The notes under the pieces: model-generated | The model's input: the letters and a program-made list of their open reading frames with translations, nothing else | Told to the model about the DNA's origin: nothing | Databases searched by the model: none | Part shown: positions 26,447 to 37,995 of the stretch, one piece after another | Layout of the letters: each line of letters opens with the position of its first letter | How positions within the stretch are numbered: the first letter of the stretch is position 1 | Translations under genes and position numbers: made by a program | NCBI GenBank assembly: GCA_007844125.1 | Contig: CM017561.1 | Location: 19,037,513 to 19,101,512 of the forward strand | DNA: 64,000 nt | Reading direction: 5' to 3' | Source of the DNA: Sinonovacula constricta | Taxonomy: Eukaryota > Mollusca > Bivalvia > Cardiida > Solecurtidae

Positions 26447-28178
26447 TAACAACAAACAACAAACTGTCCGGGAAAATCAATGATTTTTTTGTATATATTT
26501 ATAGTAAATACGTTACATAAATTCAATAATGAATTCGTAAACAACAAAGGAAGACGATCGTGAAAATTGATGTTGATGAACAAAACAAGTTTGTTTATTT
26601 CAGTTGTCAGCGGCGACAAACGAATGTTGTGGAACTAGGCGAATAATCATCATTACGCAGTCACGGATCATTTACCGTGCCGATATTGTTGAAAGGGTGT
26701 GGTATACCACATTACATAAAAGTAAACATACACAGAACAGAACAGCACGGAACAGAAAGGTCTTTAGATAATATTTTAAAAAAAAATAAAAAGAAACAAA
26801 ACACTACAGCAAGGAACAACGGAATTTATTTATCTTAGTATCGTAATCATTTTTATTAGTATCATCATAATTATAATTTAATTATTATTGTTATTATTAT
26901 TATTGTTGTTGTTGTTGACTTATATGAGTTGTCAGTGTTTATAAATGAAAATTATGATAATCATGTCGCAAGAAAACAAACATTTTTACTTTTCGCAATT
27001 TATATTTTGTTGATTTCAGAAAACATTCCCGGGTGGCGTTGGGAGGTGGAGGTCGGTGTGGGTGTCGGGAGGAGAGCTGAGTTCAATTTTTGGACGATAC
27101 ATTGCTTATGTCAAATACGGTTAGTACATAATGTAAGCAGGAATACACAGTTTGTTTATCAACAACAACATTTACTTAAAATTTGGCACCACATTACCTC
27201 GACACGTACCCCGTGCGGGAAGACTTTAGGCATTTAGATAATACAATCTAATAATTATATGATGACATTTCATATTACATTTTTAATTTTACCAGAGTAG
27301 TGTCGTGTTAGAAATCAACAACTTAGTTTATTTGTTTACATGATTAAAACAGTTTCCATAACAAACAACAACAACAACATGGTGTTTTTCAAGAATACCG
27401 TTGAACAAATATTATTTAAACAAATGATTATTAATAGCGAATGGTAAAACAAACAAAAAAAAACAACTGGCGGAGATTAAGGACTAGGTGGTACTTCGTC
27501 AATAGCTTGTTGACATACATAAGGACAACAAGAATACATATATCTAGTATCAAGTGATGTTTACCATTCTAATTACCCCTGATCGATAGACCTATTTTGA
27601 ACAACTCACCTGTTATAGTAGCTGTCACAATCTCGTTGTTAAGTACTAGTTTCCATTACAAATCGCTGATAATAACAAACCCCAAACTATTGAACCTAAA
27701 GGTAACAACTATGTAGTGTATACCCAATACTTAACATTTTTTTGCTATTGGCAAAACATCTGTATCTGGCAATGTCGTACAATGTTTATATTAGTTTAAA
27801 GTATTTTCTACAGTTTCCGTCAGTTTGAAATAGCGATACTGTCGGATATAGTCTGGGGGTTTATGTTTTAACTATCAAAACATTTTTGAATAACATGCAC
27901 AGCCACCGAGACTGTATGTTGTCCCCGCTGTATTGTCCTATCAGAACTTCATGGTAATATGGAAAAAGTGTCGAAAGTGGAGTGATCTTCCAGGTATCTA
28001 GTTTCTGTTATCTATTTATTAATTAAGACACATGGTTTATTAAAGTTTTAGATACATTTCATCTTATAAACTAGCCTTTTGAAGGCGGTTAAGTGAGCAA
28101 AGGGTTGTGAACTATCAACCCACACGAAGGGTTGATATTGACGCTTAAATGTGTTATCCGACAGTTCCCATGTGGATC
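26447..28178. other. AT-rich non-coding stretch
   Basis: A short ATT then GTT tract lies at 26879-26916, and a perfect 12-base palindrome GTGGTATACCAC at 26699-26710. A 102-codon plus-strand frame (26929-27237) has no recognisable motif. Nothing else was seen. Confidence 0.5.
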
Positions 28179-28406
28179 CATTCTCTTCTCTTCCCTTCTC
28201 TTCCCTTCCCTTCCTTTCCCCTCTTCTCCTCCAGCCCTCTCCTCTTCTCGTCTCTTCTTTTCACTTCTCTTCCCTTATCTACTCTTCCCTTCTCTTCCCT
28301 TTCCTTCTTTTCTCTCCCCTTTCCTTCCCCTATCATCTTCTTTTCTCCTCTTTTCTCTTCTTCTTTTCTCTTCTCTTCTTCTTTTCTCTTTTCTTCTCTT
28401 CTCTTG

Positions 28407-28456
<50 letters not shown>
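28179..28456. repeat. 278-base polypyrimidine tract ending in (CT)n
   Basis: Almost pure C/T on the plus strand: irregular TTCCC/TTCTC/TTCTT units with a handful of purines, then a clean CT run of 46 bases (28411-28456). Three plus frames and one minus frame are open across it only because the tract lacks stops; the Ser/Leu/Phe- and Glu/Arg-rich peptides are not evidence of a gene. The long purine/pyrimidine asymmetry favours triplex (H-DNA) structures. Confidence 0.95.
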
Positions 28457-28460
<4 letters not shown>

Positions 28461-29000
28461 CTGACAAAGTTCACATAAAACTGCGTTTTTCTTAACTAGG
28501 AGGGGCTTTTAAATATTTGACGAACAGCAATAGGTAGGAACAAAGCACAGTACGAATGGAATTGAGGCCATTAACAGAAAAGACGCTTTTAAAACGCAGA
28601 TATTAAACATTTATTTGCGATGAGAGGTTATATTTTCACCATCTATCCCTCGGTTAGATTGACTTATTTAATGTCTAAACTCCATTAAATGAACCAAGAA
28701 GATATCCCTTTTTGTGTGTGTGTTGTTCTCACGGTGCACCTGCTGTAAACGGTGCACCGTTGTCCAGGTGTTTGAAAGCGATACAGTATAAACTTTTGCC
28801 CCTGTAAACAAATACTACATGTCTAATTGTTATGGTCACTGTAAGGAAAATATAGGCCAAAGGGATACACACGCGTGGCTTAAACTCACGGCATGACCCT
28901 AGTATCTTTGGTATTTGCATAAGTGTACTCCTAAGTATATACAACGTCACTGTACATACGCCAAACAATTGCTGTTGTGAATTCAAGCCATAACAACGCG
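28457..29000. other. Non-coding stretch with paired GGTGCACC palindromes
   Basis: ACGGTGCACC occurs at 28731-28740 and again at 28749-28760 as the perfect 12-base palindrome ACGGTGCACCGT. The rest is unremarkable; the 85-codon minus-strand frame over it is unrecognised. Confidence 0.5.
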
Positions 29001-29013
29001 GCTTTATTCTATA

Positions 29014-29150
29014 TTACGTTGCGTAACGTAACGTAACGCCACCCAGTGACCTACTTATCCATGTACGCTGTACAGGTAAAAATGGCGACCAGATTGTTGA
29101 CATGTTCACCTGGTTCCGTTCTCAACAACACTGCCAACACATTGTACTAG
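29014..29150 (+). other. CGTAA hairpin and 22-codon ATGGCG frame
   Basis: A perfect 7-bp hairpin TTACGTT-GCGT-AACGTAA (29014-29031) overlaps three CGTAA units. Downstream, an ATG in a favourable context (AAAATGG) opens a 22-codon frame (29082-29150) beginning MATRLLTCS, an Arg- and hydrophobic-rich start. It could be a small first exon, a very short ORF or chance; no splice-linked partner was found. Confidence 0.15.
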
Positions 29151-30600
29151 CTCATGGCTAACCAAACTAGATCTAGATCTCTATCCTTTGACCCCTAGAT
29201 ATCGACGTTAATTATGTGTAAAGTAGATCTACCTGTTACACTGCTGCACTGCACTTATACGTGGCAAGAAGAGTCGTTAAGCGACCATTTGCACATATCT
29301 TTACACCAGAGCCATTTTTTCTCACCTGATTATCGCCGTGATGTCACGTGATGTAATGTGACGTAACAAATCGCGGGCTTTTTATCTGCGTACTTATTAA
29401 AGTCATATATCTTTATGTGTATTTAGCATTCTTGTTGAAACACTTCATATTCTCATTTCTTAAAATTAAAAATCTGCCCACTTCACCATATCAATGTATC
29501 ATTCAATCATTCAAAACACAAGTTTGAATCAGTTCAACATTTCTTCCACGGCCTCTCTGTCACTAGGGCAAAATTAAGGCATTCAGGACATTGAAGCTCG
29601 TGTTTTTGTTTGTCTAAAATAGAAATTGAATGAAAACATTCATTGGAAGGGCCTTGACAACCACCCATCACAATGCAGGAATGACACGCCCCCTACCGTC
29701 ACAGCACTGTGCAACAGGTCAACATACAAGGGTAGATTATACTGGCTTTATAAGCTTCTCGTATTATTTGCCATTAAATGACGACTAGAAATTGGAAGGA
29801 ACGTCTCCAGGAAAATGGTTCATTGGTAACAACTCAACACATGCGACCAACTTTCGTCCTTCACCTTAATGGCGCACGAATACACGATCCTACATCATGA
29901 AGTCGTATGGCCATTATGTCCATGAAGTTGCCTTGCTATCAGTGGCAACTACTGACCTAATCCTATTTATATCCTTTACAACTTTTGCTTATCAGAATTA
30001 ACTTTCTACGCAGACCTTTAGCAATGGAACAACGGCTTACGTCCGACATAAAACTAGATCACGAATATATGTCAGGAATAGTATGGTCTAGTCACGAACC
30101 TCGATAAAGATCGGCGAAAAAAAGTCACCAATCTTAACGGAACTGTATTTAGAATCGACTGCAGTCGTACATTGTGTTTGTGCAACTGTATTTGTTGTGA
30201 CTCTTTTTGTTGAGAAAATGTTTGGACAAACGGTCGTATAGGTATTTCTTAAAATCTATGCATGTTGTAAATATCACTTGGCTGTGCTAGGACATCCAGT
30301 CCTGATTAAACTGCGACATACCATACAGCAATTTAGTCATTTTTCCAATCTGCTTAAAGGAATCTTTATTTTCCAATATGCCCATACAAAGCAGTACTTA
30401 GTTGACTTGTTTTTTCTTCTTTCAGCAAATGTACACAAAAACAGCAAGCTCTCAATAAAAAGTTATATGGTCTCACCTTACAAATATAACATTGCAACAA
30501 AGCAACATGGCAGAAACAGCACGACAAGAAAAATATACTATTATCTCTCTTATATTACAGTTTATTATGCACACATACTTTACTCACTATTCTGAACTTC
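29151..30600. other. Non-coding stretch with scattered CRE/E-box-like words
   Basis: CGTGATGTCACGTGATGTAATGTGACGTAAC (about 29337-29367) packs several overlapping E-box and CRE-half-like words. The 105-codon frame at 30278-30595 has no known motif. Nothing else was seen. Confidence 0.45.
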
Positions 30601-30601
30601 C

Positions 30602-30671
30602 ATTGACGTCAATGAGCGCCCGGTGTTTCCGGGCGCTTTGCTAGTACTGTTGACTGATGACGTCATTTCCG
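30602..30671 (+). promoter_or_regulatory. Candidate promoter block: palindrome, GC hairpin, CRE plus ETS words
   Basis: In order: the palindrome ATTGACGTCAAT (30602-30613); a perfect 9-bp GC-rich hairpin AGCGCCCGG-TGTTT-CCGGGCGCT (30615-30637); and TGACGTCA (30658-30665) running into TTTCCG, an ETS-type word. CRE and ETS words together are common in animal promoters. A short ATG frame with a good splice-donor word follows at 30725-30746. This is a pattern match only; no transcript evidence is available here. Confidence 0.3.
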
Positions 30672-30724
30672 TTTACTTAGATGAATACAAGGTGGTTGAT
30701 TTATCTAGTTTTGTAGAATTTCTA

Positions 30725-30740
30725 ATGGAAACCTCCGCGG
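30725..30740 (+). CDS. Speculative 5' coding exon end before a GTATGT donor
   Basis: ATGGAAACCTCCGCGG is followed directly by GTATGT, a strong splice-donor word, 60 bases after the CRE/ETS block. It would encode M-E-T-S-A plus one base of the next codon. Sixteen bases cannot prove an exon, and no acceptor or next exon was identified downstream. It is listed only because of its position. Confidence 0.12.
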
Positions 30741-30746
30741 GTATGT

Positions 30747-32830
30747 TCCCTGAAGATCGGCAGGTAGCTGAGTCAAAACAAACAGATGAGCCATGTTGAC
30801 CTGAGATGTACAGCCCTCGTTACCCAGTAATGCAAGGCCGTGTGAACGCTGGACGCATTCTTGGGCGTCTGGAAGGTTTAAATTAATTCCATTCTAATCG
30901 AGTCGTGCTATCTGTTTGTCTATATCTTCTGAGGGAAGCTTATCTGCAGATTTGAGGTGGGTTTTTTATAGGAGAAAACGGTATCTGGTTAAATGTACGT
31001 GTTTTGAATTAACGGAATTGCGTATCTCCTTTCAGAAGAAGTTAGCTTTTGGGTCGATGGAGATGACGAGTTTATTGTAGACAGGTGTTGATCGGAGATT
31101 CTTGGAAATGCTCTGATTAGGTTTTGTGTTTGAAGCTTATACAAAACAGTTGTTTATTTTAACTTGAGGATTTTGTTAGCTTCTATGTTAAGCAAATACA
31201 CGATAATGATTTAAGTGTGCATTATATAAAACGGAATGTTTATACGTAAAAACTTAAAAATGATACAAACAAAATGCTGTTATTGGCGCTTTGGGAAAAA
31301 CTAGTATAGTATTTGTTAAGTAATTTTAAAGAAAATGCCAAACTACAACAAACAGCATGGGTAACTTTACATTTATGAATTATTTTAGGTATTTTAACAT
31401 ATCAGAAACTGCCTGGCGTGTTCAGCTCACAAAACTCGATGCCTCATTAGCAGAAACATTTCATAAACTTCATAAATTAAATATTTAAAACGCGCATTAT
31501 TGAAATATTGTTTCTTCACATCGCTCTATTTAAAAAAAAAATTACCCATCTTGATTAATGGCATGTAAAACAGGGAACTATTTTAATAAGTTAGCTATCG
31601 TTTTTCCGGTTACATTTGACCTTGCTTTCAAATAGCTTAAAGGTATATAAATAGACACACGATCTTAGATCTTACATTATCTGTTGTCGAAACATAACCC
31701 CAGATGATCTAAATTTAGCACCCATTGCCAATGGCTACTTCTCAGCTATGAATAAACGATTGTTATTGTAACAAATTATGCATGGAATTCAGTTGTTCAC
31801 TGAAGTAGTCATTCGCAATTAAGTTACATAGAGTGAATAAAATATGGATAAATCAGCACAATAAACATTTTCCAAAGTACAATGAAAATACCATAAATTA
31901 CTATAAATACTCCTGAACTTTGAAGGTAACACAATTTTGTTTGGCTATGATATTCTGATATTGTTTGTTGCATACAGTGTTATGAAACTGATAGACCGTT
32001 TGTAGTACATTTTGTTAGGTATTTAATTGGCTGTAGTTTAAATTGTGTAAATATAATTAATAAAATAATCAAGTATAAATTCTAACTCAGGGTTTCTGTT
32101 TCTTTATCATGATTACTTTTGATCCCAACTTCAAAGGCATGAATAATAGTAATGACTATTGGCTTAGTTAATTAAATTTGGTATACTTATTACCTTGTTT
32201 CTTGTCAAGAGAATTTAAAGGCGGGGTTTCTTAAACGAATGGGAAGAATATTCGTCTCAAATCACTATGCGTTCAGAATATACTACTTATGTAACAGGTA
32301 TGTGTATCAATGAGGATTTAATTCTATTTCAGGAATAAGCTATAGGAATAAGTAAGAATAATTCCACTAATCATGTTCATACTACAGCGATGTCTAGCCT
32401 GAAAAGTGCAGCGGGTTGTCACAACACATTTAGGATCGACAGGAAATTCAAATCTTAGGAATGCACTTAAATCTTAAAATGTCTTTACTAGATCTATAAG
32501 TGTACTATTAATCGATCAAAACTGTCGAATCACAAAACAGACAATTATAAATTATTCGAAAGTCTAGACAGCAAAAAAGTGCGAGCAACCTTTAACGAGC
32601 CACCATATAAGTTAGTGTCTTGCTAATTTGTTTGTTTTGATGATTATTAAACAGTCATGGCTTGCTCATTATTCCATTGTCAATAACACGAATGCCATTT
32701 TCATTCAGGGGTTCAAGAGACGTAGTCTCAGTTAAGTGTAGGAACATGGCAAATAGAGCTACAGCACCGGTACTTCATATACATGATTGTTTTTATAATG
32801 TTTGCTGTAAGTGTATATGTCATGTTCAGT
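30747..32830. other. AT-rich non-coding stretch
   Basis: A moderately GC-rich segment lies to about 30870, then AT-rich sequence with no frame, RNA gene or repeat that I recognise. Confidence 0.5.
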
Positions 32831-32835
32831 AAGAT

Positions 32836-33540
32836 GTGTATGCTTGTTGGGCTCTCATTACACAACTATTGTTCAGCTATCTGGACCAGGTGTTTACTTG
32901 CTGCCTTCACTTTGATGGCATGTTAAGAACACCAAACATGACAGCGTGCCGACCGGTCGAGAAACGATCCTTAATTTTGTTTAGGCCCGGCAAGGGAGCT
33001 AATTATACGTACCAATGTTCAAGGCTGGTGTTGAAGCCCGGGACTCTGTTGCTTGGTGTGGTCACCCTAGCTCTCCTGCTGCCAGGGTCATTCAAAGAAC
33101 ATGTAACCAAATATATTCGTTTCTTGCAAACAGTAAGACATTGGGATTAATGGTAAGTTAGTAGGTTTGTTCAAGAGAACACTAAGATGGCATGTATTCA
33201 GTACTATTCACAGTTTCGTATACTTGTGCCCTCCATCCAAATTGTGTATCCAGGCTAATGTTCCAAGGTAGGTGGTCAAATTCCCAACCCATATTAAGGT
33301 ACGTGGGTATATGCCCGGGTCATCTCTGTGGTCAGTCAGTTGTGCATGTACAGTCTCGTTGTTGCCGATTTGGAAAGAAAGAGCGGTGAGATACTCCAAA
33401 GACAAACATTGCTGGCATTCCACCGCGCCCTGGCCTGACCGGCATGACCAACGATGTCCACTCGGGTTATATCTGCACACTACTCTTGACCAATAAAGCC
33501 ACAGGAATGCTCGGTGACACTAACCACAGTGTAAATATTG
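32836..33540. other. Higher-GC block with overlapping unrecognised frames
   Basis: G+C rises here, and frames stay open on both strands: 32836-33150 plus (104 codons), 33208-33480 minus (90 codons), 33272-33496 plus (74 codons). Products show no domain I know. On the minus strand, GGGCTTCAACACC near 33026-33050 resembles a decayed B box, so part of the block may be tRNA-derived repeat. It looks like old transposon sequence rather than a gene, but I cannot name the family. Confidence 0.3.
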
Positions 33541-33761
33541 TCCACTCTTGACCCGGTCATAAAGAGTAATCCGTAACAAACTGCAGCAGTTCCTGTAATA
33601 GCTTTGCGGGGTTTGTCCCGTGATTCACATCATTTAATTTATGTTTATAAACAGTTACACTATTTATAAAAGGTTCTGTTGATTAACCAGTGGGTTTAAG
33701 TTTATGGTATGTTTATATATACTAGTGATGTGCAATAATAATGTTTGTTATTGGGTCGAAG

Positions 33762-33945
33762 GCTTCAGCAAGACTTTCGAATGGAATCTTGCTTGTTTGA
33801 TGCTCTGCGATGCGTCATTGGTTCTACTCACACATTCTCTGGCACCCCTCCCCCGGTCAACGCTGGACATGATCACAATGCCGTATTTGTGTCGGGTCGG
33901 CTTGGGCTTTTGTAAAAAATCGAATAAAATCAAATAAAACCAAAC
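33762..33945 (+). mobile_element. SINE-like segment, possibly family C-related
   Basis: GATGCGTCATTGGTTCTACTCAC (about 33809-33831) resembles the family C body. It is followed by GTCGGGTCGGCTTGGGCTTTTGTAAAAAATCGAATAAAATC, ending in an A-rich repeat (AATAAAATCAAATAAAACC) that could be a SINE tail. No intact tRNA head is visible. Confidence 0.35.
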
Positions 33946-34089
33946 GAATTCCATCATAACGGGTCAGCCTTGGCGCATGCAACTTTAACACCAGAGATTT
34001 AGCTTAGAACCTCTGGTTCCAGATATTCGACTACAATGTCATTCATCAGGGTTTTTTTTACAGTTTTTTTATATTGAATGTCATCTTTG

Positions 34090-34578
34090 CTAGGTCATCG
34101 TATACATTAGATTTGACCTTCGTATAACCGTCAAGTTTGCCTTTGTCTTAACGTCTAATCTACTACCAGTCACCGTCACAACGTTGTCTGCATATTTGAA
34201 CGTACCCCGAGAATGTTTGTATTCTAATATTTGCTTTAGACTCAATGAAAAGCCAACCCAGGTACGGGGCAAATTCTTGGTTTTTCGCAATGACCTTTCC
34301 AGCACTCCAAAACTAATCTCGAAAACAAACAGCGGAGAAAGCGAGCAATCAACCAACTCAGTATTGAATTCCGCGGTTTGATAATTTATTGCCGGTAACC
34401 TACTCTCAATTTTATATATAGAATCACACTTGTTGACTATAACGCCTTTAGGGATTCGGTTTACCATGATCATTCTATTCAAGGCACAGATAACGTGGAA
34501 TTGACGTCGAAGGTCTAGATCTATGACATGGGTCAATGGTATACTGTATATACAGAACTTTATACTAAGGTTCAACAC
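34090..34578 (-). pseudogene. Decayed non-LTR (LINE) reverse transcriptase fragment
   Basis: The longest frame outside simple repeats: 162 codons on the minus strand. The order of landmarks follows the fingers-palm region of LINE reverse transcriptases. Residues 18-30 (VIDLDLRRQF) sit where families have a DxxKAFD-type box. Residues 52-71 (DSIYKIESRL then TAEF) sit at the LY-x-x-x-x-S box before the substrate loop. Residues 78-86 (CSLSPLFVF) match the QGCxLSPLLF box. Residues 129-132 read YADN where the catalytic YADD/FADD is expected (34194-34183). Both polymerase aspartate positions are altered: AFD has become QFH and YADD has become YADN, and the QG of the QGC box is lost. The fragment is therefore almost certainly dead. 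No endonuclease domain, second ORF or 3' end was found beside it. A host gene is unlikely. The family (L2-, Nimb- or Tx1-like) cannot be fixed by eye. Confidence 0.6.
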
Positions 34579-34599
34579 GATTTAGTGCGTGTCCTAAAT

Positions 34600-37500
34600 T
34601 TGAAACAAGAAAAGTAACGATGCAAAAAATCAACGGGCGTCCACTTTTTGTTTTAAGAAATTAAAATAAAATATGTTGTCTAACGCTCGACTAAGTAGAC
34701 ATTCTCTGAGCACATTCAAAATTGCCCTGAATATGTACATGACTATGCTGCAACATTTGCATATGTTTAAATATATTAAATATTTCCATATATAAATGAA
34801 TAACAAGCTTTAAATCCTCGTACAGGTGATAATAAAACCTTCGCCTTCCCGCGTAAACAGAATATCCAACAATAATTACAAACTACAATTATACAATATC
34901 AATATTTGTCTAAGCAATATTTAAATACTAATTACTTGGTAAGACTAAATCGTACTTTTGCAAAAATGACGTATTTCAATCTAGTCCTATATTCGGATCA
35001 CCTCGGGTACTTTTCTTTCAGAAATATTCCTTGGAGGTAATTAAGGAAAAATAACCCCAACAAGATGGTAGCCAATCCTCAAAGATCCCTATACAAAATC
35101 CCTATAAAAGAGTTGTAAAAACATACATACAAGCTTAAAAATACTAAGCTTTTAAAGTAAATTTTGTCTGTTGACAGCTTAGGTCGAAGTTAGTGTCCCT
35201 TACTGTGTATAAATATCTATTTTTTACCGCGATAAAGATGAATGGATCTTGATTCGTACCCCCACCAAAATTTTCTGGATCCGCCCATCCTTACACGTGT
35301 GTAAAGGTGTTGGATACAAACAAGTAAGATGCGTTACTGTAGCAGTCTGATTAGAATAATCAATAAATTGTTCAAAATAAGCTATATTGATTTGATGGTG
35401 TTATTTCTAAGTTGCAATTTAGCTTTCCTTTAAGGTGCAGGTGCTACTTTACGATTTAGAAAGACCGAAGCACGTACCGAGAATCTCAGTGTGTCAATAC
35501 TCTTACCATCAAGGTTCATTCCCTAACGTGTACGGAAATGGACGAAGATGAATCGAATGCTAGCCCTATTAGTTGTACTTAGTCCGCCATTTTGTTACGT
35601 AATCATGACGACATTGGCCTCGTTCTAGATTTACGTTGTTTACTGTCTTGTATAAGGGTGCCTCGGGGCTAAGGATAAGTAAAAACACGCTGTTGTGCTC
35701 CATTGAATGTCCTGTCGAGGTAAATTATCACACAATCTTAGGTCAAACATTCACTTAACTACTTGATCGACGGTCAGCCGGGCGGAAAAATTCTTCTCAA
35801 AATAACGGGTACGCCATCAATGTCAACAGATACATAGGGTGGGACAAGCCTACCACACCATACCACCTACGCAAATATTTTCGTCGTAAAAGTTTACGCC
35901 GACTCCTTATTAATTTTTCAACTTGTGCCTCTTTACGCTGTTTAAAGATATCACGACCATAATGGATTTTCTTACCCAACACACGTGTTGACAGCTTAGT
36001 TTCGTTTGTAACTTAAGCACAAAATGTTATCAGATGAGAAGCTAATTCTATTTTAAATAGCTATAATAAACACGTCTTTAGGCCTAATTCACGAGACACT
36101 CGAATAGGAGCACATTGTAACAAATAACAACAAAGGTGTTTGATTTTTGTTTTAATTTTACTCTGATAAAGAACAATGTTTTTTATAACTACATATTCAA
36201 TGCATGGTGGACAACTGGGGTCGTATTCATAAAATATCTTGAGGCATTTTTTTTTTGTATTTGAATTAAGAAATTTCTTTAAAGTTAACTTATTACGCCA
36301 TTTTAAAGATTTATTTTTTATTAATGAATTTTAATAACTTTTTTATGTCTAAAGAAATACAAAAAGATTTAAGAGTTTTTGTTTGTTTATTCAGAAAAAA
36401 TGATGTTTTATTACGAATCTTCGCAGAAGAAAATCGTCCTGTACGTTTAGCATACTTCAGGGGTGATGTTCCTTGTCTGATAACTCGATCACTCACCATT
36501 TGACAATTTCGCCTAGAAATACACACATATATTATTAAATCAGTAAAATTGCCTCTTGGATTTTCTATCATGAGGAGGTGACAGCAGATGCAGATAAGCT
36601 ACATCATGCGAATTTTATAATACTTTTATATTTTAGCTTTATTAATAACCGATGTATCATACACCGACACACTCTACACATGAATTAAGAAATAAAAAGA
36701 TGAAATAATAAATAAAACTTCATATATAGCAATAATAAGGGATCTATACAACAACTAATATTTGGTACAACATTGTATAATATGATTTTTGTACTCAAAC
36801 AAGTTACATATTGATATAATATCTAATTGTTAACATTGTTTAATTAATTGAATGAGCTATTTTAAAATGATAAATAAAAGTCAGTTTGTCTGTCGATACA
36901 AGTTATATTAGCTCAGGGATTCTGTTGACCTACTCGATTGCAGACATTTTTCTCTGTATTGTTATGTTCTAACAAATCATATGACAACACACTCGCAATA
37001 AATCGTCAATAGCGTCTTTTTTATCCGGTGTCACGGGTGTGTACAATAGAGTGGATCATTTTTCTAATGACAGTGCACTTTACACGGAGTCAGATTTACG
37101 TCATACTTTTCTGTTTATAATAAAATGGTGTTAGGGAGTGACCACGACTCAATGACCAAAGTTGACCAAAATAAAAATAGCGACGGCATATCGAGTACAT
37201 GGTATAAGTATTAAAATATTTGCGACTCCGTCATCAAATTTAATTTAAATTTCGCGGTTTTTTTTAGATTATCTTTTTAGATATTATTAGATTTGGAATG
37301 GAATCAGAGGCTGGCAAGGATATGTTGAATAAACACTTTTAATACGGACTGTCAGAACACAGCAGCCACAAACACCTACAAAAACAATATCAAAATTAAC
37401 TGACGTGTTTAAAACGAATGCCGTTTACACGGTATAATAACCGTTGTTTTTATAGTCGTTAACACATCATAAGTTTTATTGTATACATAGTATTCAACAT

Positions 37501-37660
37501 GTACAAATATATTAAGTAGATGTTCTCTTTAGTGCAATTCTGTGATGCGTAAATTTGACATTCCTATTGTCGTTTAACTGGCATGAAACTCCCCATCGGA
37601 GATTTGTGATGGAGATCTTTAAAGTTTATTTTCTATATATGACATTACGTTGCTCGTCAT
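34600..37660. other. AT-rich non-coding stretch
   Basis: No extension of the reverse transcriptase was found upstream on the minus strand: frames at 35797-35982 and 36311-36571 (minus) are short, Lys/Arg-rich and unrecognised. CCGCCATTTTGTTACGTAA (35584-35602) combines a YY1-like word with a palindromic TTACGTAA. Nothing else was seen. Confidence 0.45.
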
Positions 37661-37670
37661 TTTTCACAGC

Positions 37671-37985
37671 CTATTCGAAAACATTTAAAGTTTTAAACAG
37701 TTGACAAAGCCGCTGCCAAGTTCGAAATGTCCACGTGTTGTTGAGCGATGGATGTTTAGGAAACAAAAGGTCCAATACTACGTCAAAAGGCCTCTTCACT
37801 GCCAGAGTCACCCGAAATATTTTCCTCCGCACAGCTGTTGTTGACAATCGAGCCAAACATGTAGTGACTTTTTCTACTATTTGCTGCTTATCGTTGTTCG
37901 AACCTATGGGTTCAGCTCTTACATTATCCGCCCCCACCCGACAGTTGCCCTTTTCTCCCCACATGCTGTCAGGCTGCCACGCCAA
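37671..37985 (-). CDS. Unrecognised 104-codon open frame
   Basis: An ATG-started minus-strand frame with a fairly balanced composition (few low-complexity runs), Arg/Lys-rich in its middle and ending after a LCQLFKTLNVF-like stretch. The plus strand is open over nearly the same interval (37735-37995), which weakens the case for either. No domain, signal peptide or membrane segment is evident. It could be an exon, a transposon remnant or chance. Confidence 0.15.
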   Translation of the reverse strand: MAWQPDSMWGEKGNCRVGADNVRAEPIGSNNDKQQIVEKVTTCLARLSTTAVRRKIFRVTLAVKRPFDVVLDLLFPKHPSLNNTWTFRTWQRLCQLFKTLNVFE

Positions 37986-37995
37986 AACCGCATGA

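Noticed and set aside
28132..28495. Four overlapping frames of 106-114 codons, the longest cluster in the first half
   Set aside because: All derive from the polypyrimidine tract, which cannot contain stop codons on the plus strand; the composition is Ser/Leu/Phe or Glu/Arg only.
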